This document shows, in pieces, positions 1 through 62,223 of a stretch of DNA of 64,000 bases. A program made the position numbers and the translations under genes. Within the stretch, counting starts at the first letter, position 1. Every line of letters begins with the position of its first letter. Under the pieces are notes generated by a model. It had not been told where the DNA came from, did not search any database, and worked only from the letters and a program-made list of their open reading frames with translations. The stretch comes from Lineus longissimus (taxonomy: Eukaryota; Nemertea; Pilidiophora; Heteronemertea; Lineidae): the NCBI RefSeq assembly GCF_910592395.1, contig NC_088313.1, positions 15,208,437 through 15,272,436 of the forward strand, given 5' to 3'.

Positions 1-871
1 ACACTGGTCAAGTGCTGTCCTGTTGTGTTCCTTTAATAGAAAATTTTTTATTCTAAATTGTTGTTAGCCTGTAGTGCTGGCAAGTTCCTGGCAGATAAGG
101 TTCCAGAGTGAACTACCATCATAGTACGATGTCCTTGTGCATTTGACAACCACCTCTTCAACAGCCAGAGGCCTTTCATGGAGCTGTTTCTAAAAACTCT
201 GTCTTTGTAGAAGAAGTCATCAAAATCAAAAGAACTATTGTCTGATTTTCAGCACCTCAATGTGAAAACCACTGGTAATTGAAGCTGGTACAATGCCATG
301 TGACTCTCAAGCTGGGTAATGGACAAGGGTCACATCAACCAAGGGTTGCAAGTTGTCTTTGTCTTCCAAGAGGTATGCATTTCATTTGGATCGGCTGAAC
401 ACGATAGGGCCCCTTCCATTCTGACTGGAAAAGACCTCTTATCATCTTTTAAGGGTATCCACAGTGGATAAATGGAAAGCAGCAGAATTCAAGGATGGTG
501 TGACAGCATTTCCTGACCTTGCCAAGGACCTAAATATTTGATGACATTATTCCGTCATATATTGCAATGTCCACAATCATTTTATTGTCAAGTTTTCATG
601 GCTCTCGTTGATTGAAAGTTTAAGAGTGATTAGAAGAGCGTATTTGACAACAAGACCGGCTATTTTGGATCAAAGTCACTGTCCCTGATCGAGAGAGGCT
701 CAATCATCAATCGCGTTGAGACCACTTCGCTTGTACCTGCGTAGGTCAAACATGGCCGTATGAAACACCACAGTTAAATGAGTGAGATCATTGAAATCAC
801 TCGACAGAAAACTGTGCTGATCGTTGACATCTTTTTCTTTTACTTGCATTCAGTCCTTATCATTATTTCAG

Positions 872-957
872 CTTTGGTTCACCAGTTACATCCTCTGATG
901 ATACAGAACATGCAGGACATTGTGAACATGGAGAATATCAGGAAGGACTGGCACTGA
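872..957 (+). CDS. Possible terminal coding exon of a neighbouring plus-strand gene
   Basis: A strong acceptor (CTTTTACTTGCATTCAG, then CTTATCATTATTTCAG) precedes an 86-nt stretch that reads LVHQLHPLMIQNMQDIVNM followed by ENIRKDWH and TGA at 955-957. The peptide looks like an amphipathic helix, as at many protein C-termini. A second frame through the same start stays open to 1049 (SPVTSSDDTEHAGHC...), so the frame is not certain. No homologue is recognised and no upstream exon could be placed in positions 1-870. It would lie tail to tail with the KDM3 gene. Confidence 0.35.
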
Positions 958-1287
958 AAATACCTGAAGATTTACCTTTTCAGCTGAGAATGTTTTGTAG
1001 GCCTAAAGGTTTAGAAGTTATACCTAAATTCCTCAGGACTTATGGCTAACTCCCAAGGTAGCCTGGAAAACATTTCATCCTGGATGCAGAGAAAGACTGT
1101 AATTACATTTCTTGTTAGTTAGTTTTAAGAGTTAGTCTTCATGTTCAAGTATACAGACACAGATGTGAATCAGCAGTGAAGGTCCTTCTGAAGCAAGGAA
1201 CCAACAACGTCTTGGTATTGAAGCCAATGTAGCTTAGGTTGTATATAGTGACCATGAGGTGAGAACAATGGCCCTGGCCATTTCATT

Positions 1288-1686
1288 GCTTAGAAGTAAT
1301 ATCGTTGCTACACTCCTAAAGCAGTTGCTGTCTTCAGGTCTTTTCTGCCTCGCGGGCAAATCTGCACACTAGTAATTATATGCAGACTTAAGTTTTGCTT
1401 TGAAGCAATATCAGCGCTACACTTGTGAAGCAGTGGCAGTGTTCAGGTCTTGTCTGCCTCGCAGACATATCTGCATACCAGTAGTTATGTGCAGACTTGG
1501 CTCTTTCTTTGGAGCAGTACAGTTGTAAGATAAATCCTGTTTGTAATTTTATAAATTAGTTGCTCATTAAGGGCTTACGAAGGTTTTGATGCCTTGCTGG
1601 CATATCTGCATACCAGTAAATATGTGCAGATTCATTTCTTGCTTTGAAGCAATAGTGTAGTAATTATGTGCAGACTTGGCTCTTCC
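1288..1686. repeat. Tandem repeat of about 108 bp
   Basis: Units start at 1288 (GCTTAGAAGTAATATCG) and 1396 (GCTTTGAAGCAATATCA). Both continue through a GCTACAC segment, a TTCAGGTCTT segment, CTGCCTCGC and TATGCAGACTT or TGTGCAGACTT. Truncated copies follow at about 1588-1649 and 1652-1686, again ending TATGTGCAGACTTGGCTCTT. No coding potential. Confidence 0.85.
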
Positions 1687-2405
1687 AGGGATTGTAGGAC
1701 TGGGTCCATTGAATGTAACAAAAATAATCGATGCCTATTTACAAATGAACTGAAGAGTCTGCATTTTGGTGCAACTCCATATAACTGTCAGGTGATTTCG
1801 CTCTGAACTTGTGACACTCTGATCGGTCTGAAATAATCATTATCTCGCCCCTCTGGGAAAAATTTGCAGCCAGATTGCACCATTTCTTGTTACCGTCTGA
1901 GAGATGGCGATGTCAAGGGCGCATGACGGTGGTTAAATCTATTGCGAATGGGCAGCACAATTGGGTGTAGGATATTCTGAAACCATTGCACACTCCTGAA
2001 TCTGCGGTGGGTTGGTACCCCACGCTACGTAAGGAGTAGGTTGACGAGTAAAACTTGGTCCACGTGAATAGGTCGTGCCTTAAAAATGATGAGAAGTTGC
2101 GAATTGACGCCCTGTGAAGTGTCCTTCGACCAGCTAGTGCTAATCCGGTCACTCTCTCCAGGTCACCATGCCTCGGTCAATGAGCGGGCGAAGCACCCAA
2201 TGGCTCCGTCAGGAGTACATCGTCAACTTCAGCCCGTAGTCAAACCGGTACACGCACAAATATCTTAGTTGAGAGTGGGGGACATCAGTAAAGTGCTTCT
2301 CATCAGGGTAATACAGTACCACTGTATACAATGACCCCATTTTTTGTTGGATTCATTTCCATTGAGGAGTGGTCAATAATGAGAAATTCAGGCCAGTCTG
2401 ATTAT

Positions 2406-2632
2406 CACCAGTACAGAGGGCGATTACCTGATAGTTATGTGGAATTCCGTCAAACGGTTTACTCTTTCACATCCTTTGTAAATTAGTGTTGCTTGTTACA
2501 TGTCACATTCAATGGCTCATTTGAGGATAGTTTCTGTGATTCTGCTTTACCAGGAGCAGGCCCATTTTGGCCTATAACTGTCTAGTTTGTGCTCTGTAGT
2601 ATGTGATTTGAAAAGTTGTAAATCTGGTTATT
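2406..2632 (+). repeat. Segmental duplication, copy A
   Basis: It shares long near-identical runs with 3159-3362, for example TCACATCCTTTGTAAATTAG and TTTGAGGATAGTTTCTGTG, with small indels. Both are in the same orientation 753 bp apart. Confidence 0.9.
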
Positions 2633-3158
2633 AGAGTTAAGATTGTACAATGGAATATCCAAGGGACACTCTAATCTGAAAGCCAAGAGCCAAGACTCGG
2701 TTAAAGAGCCAATAAGTGCTGCCAGGAGAGCCACGAGCCAAAGAAAAAGTATAGGCTTGAATGAATATAATTATTATCTTTAGGAATCCTAAGCCTACAG
2801 GTACCCTACTTGATAAAAAATAAATTTATTTTGTAACCGTTTATGGCATTGTAAGACATCGCCGGCTGGATAGCGCTATTGTTAACAGTCTACCATGCAA
2901 AGATTTTTTATCATACTTTTGTTACGCCGTCTATACAATACGGCGGGTACAGTGTACATTGAGTCTGCACTTCATACACTCCGTACAGTCACACTTGTTT
3001 GTCATTCCTGCCCTATCATGTAGCCTTGCACAAATAGTGCAATCAAAATTGTTTTTAAAAGGCATGATATTGCTCAAATTTGTAAATTCTCAATTGAAAT
3101 CTGCCAATTCAAGCAATGAGATAGCGCAGTGATACACTATCACTATATGACCGATTGT

Positions 3159-3362
3159 CACCAGTTCAGAGGGCGATTACCTGTGGCATTCCATCAAACG
3201 GTTAACTTTTTCACATCCTTTGTAAATTAGTGTTGCTTGTGACATGTCACATTCAATTGCTCATTTGAGGATAGTTTCTGTGATTCTATTTTACCATGAG
3301 CAGGCCCACAACTGTGCAGTTCTATCGCTGTATGTGATTAAAAATGTTGTGCCTTGTTATTA
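3159..3362 (+). repeat. Segmental duplication, copy B
   Basis: Direct copy of 2406-2632, missing about 9 bp after GATTACCTG and some 20 bp near GCAGGCCCA. Divergence is modest, so the duplication is fairly recent. No open frame is shared by the two copies. Confidence 0.9.
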
Positions 3363-3655
3363 TTTGTGAATTTAGTTATGAGAAAAAAAACTGAAATAAG
3401 GTGCTGCTAATTTGTTTTTTCTCATTGTAAGGCAAAAACACTATGGAATGGAGCTGCAGCATAAATAAGATAATAAGCAGTTAAATGCTTTGACTGCCAG
3501 TGCTCTGCTGCATTTTATGAATCTACAATGTTATTATACCTGAAAAAGATGCTACACTCCTGTGCTGTTGATGCATAGGTGTCTTCCAAAATAAACTACT
3601 TTTAAGTTGGGGGCACCTTGGAATTGAGACTTGATTAATCAGGTAGTCTATAATC

Positions 3656-3841
3656 CAGCCCAGAATTTTCCTTGCTCTGGTGGCATGGTGGGGACAATGT
3701 CACAACCTGTGATCAATGCCGATCAATCATATGTAGATAAGTTCGTCCCAGCCCAGAATTTACATTGCTCTGGTGGCATTGCAAAGACAATGTCACAACC
3801 TGTGATCAACACTGATCAGTTGTATGGAGATTAGTTTTGGG
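3656..3841 (+). repeat. Tandem duplication, 2 x 93 bp
   Basis: Two units, 3656-3748 and 3749-3841, each begin CAGCCCAGAATTT and contain TTGCTCTGGTGGCAT and GACAATGTCACAACCTGTGA. An open frame of 67 codons spans both (3631-3834) because 93 is divisible by three; I see no sign it is translated. Confidence 0.9.
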
Positions 3842-4291
3842 ATGGTGACTTCGCCCAGCTGTGAGTGTAGCCCTCACTACTGGAGCTGAACTTAACAATC
3901 GTACAAAAGCCAATGCTGACTTGCAACCTAAAGGTAAAGACTAATGGCACTTGTGGTGCTTTGCCAGATGGATTAGCTACGCCATGGAGGTTCACCAGGC
4001 AAAAATTGTTCAATTTGTTGTGAAACAACACTAAAAATCAAGACCATTCTTGTTTTCCCTGACCTGCCTGCCCTGTCAATTTAAGAGAAGACAGATAAAA
4101 GGGTACACCAGAAGGTCTTCAGCCAACCCAAATTGAACACCAGCTGACACTGTGTTCTCACTTGCGATCTTGTCTGAGAGAGGTAGGCCACGCCAGGCTT
4201 CAACCGTTGTCTGTCAAAGTCAAATACTCTCCCTAACAATGAAAATTCTTACAAAAAAAATATTCCCAAGGTCTGGGCCAAACAGGCTGCA

Positions 4292-4397
4292 AGGGTTAAT
4301 TAACAACCTTGTACCCAGGATCAAAAAATGAAAATTGCGGTTGTAATGTATCAAAAATTTTAAAACTTTTCCTAGGAACAAGGTTTCCATTAACCCT
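4292..4397. repeat. Inverted repeat with TTAA ends
   Basis: Left arm 4292-4319 (AGGGTTAATTAACAACCTTG, then TACCCAGG) pairs with right arm 4371-4397 (CCTAGGAACAAGG, then TTTCCATTAACCCT), with a loop of about 50 nt. TTAA tetranucleotides lie in both arms, as in miniature piggyBac-type elements, but it could be a simple palindrome. Confidence 0.55.
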
Positions 4398-5104
4398 CTC
4401 ATCCCATTTGGCTTTCACCGTGGGAATATTTTTTTGTGCAAAATTTCTGCCTTATGAAAGAATATACCTTTTTTTCCTCAAAATTAACCCCCTCTGTGTG
4501 GAATCTTTGCCTATCAATTGTACTTTAAAAGTACATGTACATTCCTTTTTCACATCTTTGGAGCACAGAAGTAGATGGAGGATCAGGATGTCGAAACAGA
4601 CTGTATTGGATTCCCTAGCCCTATTTTGTTCTGGAGTTGCAAGTATATCAATGGATTGAGGAACAACAATAAAGTAGTACAGTAGAACCGCTCCATCAAG
4701 GACACCCTTGGGACTGACGAGGTGTCCTGATGGTGTTCACTGAGGTAGGTTACAGTGTCAAGAAGTCTTACCGCAATTGCTTGGTGGTCTTGCCTAGGAG
4801 GTAGGCCTAGGTTTCAGTCAATCTTTACAACGGTCATCAAAAGTTTTAAAATATTTCTCCAAGACATGAATAAAAATGGTAGATCTGTCGAGGTTATTTG
4901 CAAGACTCGTATGTATGTTAAAATACAGCTAATTGGCCACACCCTGTGTCTTATGTCATTGGCAATACCAAAAATCTATTCATGCAAAAGGCCTAAAAAG
5001 AAGTCTGAGGGCATGCTCAATTTCATAGGAGAAATGAAATGAAATTTTATTCATACCTAATTATTTTATAGGTACATGAAGTTAAACATGTAATACGGAT
5101 GGAG

Positions 5105-5216
5105 TGGCTTAGGCGACAGTGCTGCTGTCTAGCGGTAGAATGTGGAACTGAAAGTTATTGACGAAGATTTCAGTTCTATTTTCTGCCGCGAGACAGCGCC
5201 ACTGTCGCCCAAGCCA
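5105..5216. repeat. Hairpin-forming inverted repeat with 49-bp arms
   Basis: Arm 5105-5153 (TGGCTTAGGCGACAGTG...GAACTGAAA) is inverted at 5168-5216 with 41 of 49 positions paired and a 14-nt loop. Total size is 112 nt, in the range of a microRNA precursor or a very small MITE. It lies between the two convergent genes. Confidence 0.75.
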
Positions 5217-5634
5217 ATTTTACACTGTGGGTCCTGGTAATTGTTTGGTCTTCATGCCCAGTATCAAAACAAACAAGCGAATTTTGATAGAAATAATGAC
5301 TTGCTTTAGTTGTCAAAACAGGTTCAGCACAGCCACAAGCCATCTTCCATATGATTGTCTGATGGGATCAGAAACCGTGGCAGGCTCAGTTGTTAAATAT
5401 AGGAGGCCTTTCTTGTACCCTTTGATTAAATAAAGGTGCAGTCATTGATCTTCAAACCTTTAGATTTAACAACATGAGCTTTAACAACACAGTTTGCAAA
5501 CTTACATTTGAATAGCTATTTTACCAGCTCTGCTGACTTTGTCAGCCCAGAAGAGGAAGGGAGAAGGTATGAAGGAAACAAGCTTCAAGAGACGACAATA
5601 AACTGATTCAAGGCGTATATAAATCTTTCATGAT

Positions 5635-5640
5635 TTTATT
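5635..5640 (-). terminator. Candidate poly(A) signal AATAAA for the KDM3 gene
   Basis: AATAAA on the minus strand (TTTATT on the plus). It is followed within 20-50 nt by sequence rich in GT and T (TTTATTGTCGTCTCTTG), as expected for a cleavage-stimulating element. Alternative signals lie nearer the stop codon at 7220 and 7148. Confidence 0.45.
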
Positions 5641-5789
5641 AAGAATGATAGGAGGTTTCTAAAAGACTAGTCAAGTCATGCTTTTCCACTCGATGACCAC
5701 ATCCATACATGCTTGACAATTCATATAAAAATATTCCTATACCTTTATATACAGGACACTACTGAATAAACCCAGGAGGCAATTTACTC

Positions 5790-6005
5790 TTAACCCTTCA
5801 GCAACAGAGCAGCATTTTTCCAAGCCTGGTCGTTTTCCCCTGAAGTGACCAAGTTTGAAATCATAACAGAAAGTGAGAATTTCTTTTTCAGAGTCAAAAT
5901 GACTATATGGTCAATTCTCTGATGATTTCAGTTCGACGAAAACTGTGTCTTTTTTTTATCTGCGCTACATTCTCCCCAGGATGCTCATAGCTGTTGAAGG
6001 GTCAA
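5790..6005. mobile_element. Possible degenerate TTAA-type MITE
   Basis: The stretch starts TTAACCCTTCAGCAACAG and ends CTGTTGAAGGGTCAA. ACCCTTCA is an inverted repeat of TGAAGGGT, and the outer tetranucleotides are TTAA and TCAA. This fits an old piggyBac-like miniature element of 216 bp, but the terminal repeats are short and imperfect. Confidence 0.3.
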
Positions 6006-7616
6006 GTCTGTTCAATCGTCCAAGAATGAATAAATGAAATGACCTGTGATACGTGTGAATGACTGATTTAGTGATGCTTTAGCGTATGACCTGGACATCT
6101 TCATCAAAATGATACGCTTACATAGACAGAAGCAAAATACTTAAATGCACAAATTTTGACAGGAATCTACCTGCAATACCTCAGGCCCCCCTTGAGATCG
6201 TTGCTGGTAAAACCCTAATTTACTACAGAGCTTTTACTGCGTAATTGAGTTCATCGCTGCTCTCGAATAAACCAAAATATCTCCAGACATCTGCACAATT
6301 AACACAGATTTACTAGTTACTGAAACCATTTCGACCTTTTTTCAGTCAATTTGAAACTCGATAAAGCTTCTTCTTACAAAACTGAATATTGATATAAAAA
6401 TGTAAGGCTTTATGAACAAAATCACACTGTGACCATTGAACGTGTGGCCAAGAGTAGTAACCACCTAGCTCAATGTGTCTACATAGCACACTACATGTAT
6501 GCACTTCTAAAAACACTGAGAATAATTACTATGAACAATAATAATGATAATAAAGCATAGAAAATTACATTTGTACAGTTGATAAGATCCCCCCCTCCCC
6601 CGCGCTTTTACACACAAACTCTTCTTTGTGCCTGTCTTGTATATACATATCTTTATGTTAAAAAAAGATGTAAAACTACTTTATCGGATGTAAAATACTC
6701 TGACAATCTGTCCATAGAAATTTAGGGCTTTTTCTATTTCTACACCTGCTGGTTGGACTGGTGACCTTGACATGTAGAGATGACCTTGAAGGAAGGTCAC
6801 TAAATGCAACAGATAGTTTTAACTTGACAATTTGTTAAATAAATGTCACCTAAAGTCACTGTATATAAAAACGTGTGCGTGAATTTCTGACAGGATCAAT
6901 GTCAATAGGTCACCAGGTTTTTTTAAAGAAAAATGTCATTCTAAACTGCCAACTCATGGTACATACTTAACAAGTTACCGATACAACACGGGCAGACAGA
7001 CGCACACCATCACGGTTACCAGAATCCAGCCAACAGTCTACAATCCAATGTTACTTCAACCAAATGCACTACTTTGTACTAACCACATCTTTCAAATTAT
7101 CACAATTCAGAGAAAAAAAATCACTTTAAACTCAATTAAAGAAATTATTTATTTTCACGACCTGAGCTATTCGAAATTATTCCTCAAATAGAGCAAAATT
7201 TTCTACATATATCATAACATTTATTTAAACCTTACAAACAAAGCCACATGACTTGGGTCTTCACTTCCGCATAGGTGACTCACCAAACAGTGGTTACAAA
7301 AAAAGAAAGAAAAAAACTGCCGGAAAAGAATAACTTCAAAACTGGGGAGACCAAAATATGACTCAGGGGATAAAGAAAAATTCAGCTCCAGTTACAAATC
7401 AGGACTCTCAAAAGCCTGTAAGGAGTAACAACAAAATATTTCTCTGATTTCCTTAATTTGAAAAAAATAGGAAAAACTGAAAGGAGTTTTGTAATCTGTC
7501 AGAAATAAAAATCGTGAAATATTCTATGTTTTTAGAAATTTAGAGGCATGAAAATTAGAGTAGGTGGTTTACAATGGCTTGGGATTGTTAACCAAAATAA
7601 ACTCCTTCGTCTATAG

Positions 7617-7775
7617 CCAATGAATTGGTCATAATCCATTAGGACTTACATCTCATGAATTGGTCTATCGATCTGTAAGGATTGACACCTCATGAATTGG
7701 TCTTGTGAATTCGGATTGACAACTTGTAAATTGGTCTTCTCTATTACGATTGACATCTCATGAATTGGTCTATAT
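7617..7775. repeat. CATGAATTGGTCT tandem array in the 3'UTR
   Basis: Five degenerate units about 32-38 bp apart, each built around TCTCATGAATTGGTCT, with ATTGACATC or similar in front. They sit in the inferred KDM3 3'UTR about 2 kb after the stop codon. No coding potential. Confidence 0.8.
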
Positions 7776-9486
7776 ACTACTGCCTCGGAGCTCCCCTCCA
7801 CCTAGTTCTATGTGTAAGTTCAGGTTATGCACAGTGCTCCCTACAACTTACAATATACACCTTGTTGGGCTTGCAAACCTTTACAATATGACATAAACTA
7901 CCGCCAGCCATCTACGAGCTACATTTTTACTGCTACTACGGATCGCAAAGAGGATATCACCAGAATACGTACGTCTAACAACTTGTGGCGATTTCTAGCA
8001 CAGAAATGACAAAAAATCGTAAATTTTCAAAATCCCATTATTTCAGCTGAATCTAGTTCTAAATAATTTGCTAAATTTCAAATTCTGTCCTATTCTGTTT
8101 TTTCAATGCCACAAACCACCGCACATCGTTAAAGCCCCTGAAGGACCAATGGCAACATTTGCAAATCTGCGAATCAAGTAAAAGTTAAAAATCAGCATTC
8201 TCACACAGTAGCAGGCCTTTAATCCAAAGGCCTGCTATACATGGTATCAAAGTTTTGCAAATGGCCACCTCGGTGCCCAAGGTTGAATAGACAAGTCTCT
8301 ATAGAAACAGATACCATAAACTCTTTCTACTATCCAACATCAACAATACGATAATATCTTTTCCTCTGTTTTCATTCATATAACAACAATTCTACATTTT
8401 TATCTCTGATGGCACTAGTTATATATCCGGGATAAAGCTTTGCGTTTGTATCACAAATTGTTATCGTATCCAGTCAACGCTGGACATCATCTACCCATCT
8501 AGTCAACACAGTCGTTACAAGATCATTGTGCCAATCATAAAAGCCCTGGATCTCAAAATCAAACTCATATATGATCACGATCTATTCTAATTCGAGATTG
8601 ATGATCATTGCTCTCACCTATGGAAAGCGTACACATGTACACTTCTCAAATGTTCAAATAACGACTGTGTTGACGACAACATTGTAACCTAATCTTTTAC
8701 CATCAACATGCAGTTGTGCTCCAAGTCACTACATACACTTCTCTATCTGAATAAACCAATATTCCTCTGCATTCAAAGAGGCATACTCAAGAAACATAGC
8801 ACTACCAGTCGAAGCTGGCCCATATTCTTCACTTCCACAAGTCTCATATCTTAGCAAGATGCAATCGGGTATAACACCGTAACATCTTACACCATCACTA
8901 AGGTACGTCCATAAATCATGCTATGACATCCAATGATCAAATAACACTCAATTTGGGATCAGTTTCTCGGATCAAAGTTCTTTTAGATGTATTGGCTGCA
9001 AATTTCCCAGGCTCCATTCCTAAGACTAGTCAATACATTCATTTCAGTCCTCATGTGAATCTTATCAGGTAATCCATTCTGACATTTGTAAAGTATATGT
9101 TCGTATTTCATCTCTCCAAAGTTTTGGTGACAAGTACAGTATCCCTGTTGTCTCAAGTTTTGGCCAGATTATCATTCATGGTGAAATGTTACATAACTTT
9201 CCATCATATGTCCACATCCTATGTTAGCACATTTGAAAACATTCGAGATCTATTAGCAACACTAGTCCTTACACCATATAAGAGCATAAAATGGACACTT
9301 TTGAGTTTTTAGCAGAGAATCACCGGATCTGTCAAAGTGTAATCCATTGATATGTATAGCGATGAACTTTGGGCCGACAGTATATCCCAGTTCTACGTTA
9401 CGGATATTCTCAAATCATTTAGAGAAATGCTCGATTCTCACAGATGTTTACATGTTAAAATCGCTTTGTTACAGTCAGTGAACTTC

Positions 9487-9588
9487 GATAAGTCCTTTTG
9501 ATTGGATAAGTCCCTTTTCTTGGCTAAGTCCGTTTGATTGGATAAGTCCCTTTTATTTGGATAAGTCTGTTTGATCGGATAAGTCCCT
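9487..9588. repeat. GATAAGTCC tandem array in the 3'UTR
   Basis: Six units of 17-20 bp, core GATAAGTCCC with spacers such as TTTTGATTG, start near 9487, 9504, 9523, 9540, 9560 and 9578. The array lies about 150-250 nt after the KDM3 stop codon, so the mRNA would carry repeated GGGACTTATC. The units differ slightly, so it is older than a simple microsatellite. Confidence 0.85.
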
Positions 9589-9738
9589 CATTACTCAGAT
9601 GAGCAATTTGCATTTGCACAAGTCCTCCGTACAGATAGTTCGTACCGACTGTTGGCTGCTGCACATTTTAAGGCAGCTGATGTGAGCACGCATTCTCAGT
9701 TACTATCCTCTGATCTGTATCAGACCACCATGACAGCT

Positions 9739-62223
<52,485 letters not shown>

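Larger units (their letters stand above)
958..3610 (+). other. Non-coding, repeat-rich stretch; possible 3'UTR of the plus-strand gene
   Basis: No convincing coding sequence on either strand. It holds a 108-bp tandem array (1288-1686) and two copies of a 200-bp segment (2406-2632, 3159-3362). An AATAAA at 3590-3595 is followed by TTTTAAGTTGGGGGC, a plausible end for a plus-strand transcript. Positions 1-871 likewise show no supportable gene. Confidence 0.35.
3842..5619. other. Intergenic stretch between convergent gene ends
   Basis: No supportable gene. It contains the two hairpin elements (4292-4397 and 5105-5216) and several AATAAA motifs on each strand. The longest open frames (up to 116 codons at 4309-4659) show no family resemblance and no splice context. 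Confidence 0.5.
5620..9738 (-). other. Probable 3'UTR of the KDM3 gene
   Basis: About 4.1 kb of AT-rich sequence follows the stop codon with no convincing open frame on either strand. On the minus strand, AATAAA occurs at 7220-7225, 7148-7153, 5635-5640 and 5046-5051 (TTTATT on the plus strand). The one at 5635-5640 is followed by a GU/U-rich stretch, so it is my preferred main end. The region carries two tandem-repeat arrays (7617-7775, 9487-9588) and a possible small MITE (5790-6005). Extent is inferred; transcript data would fix it. Confidence 0.55.
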
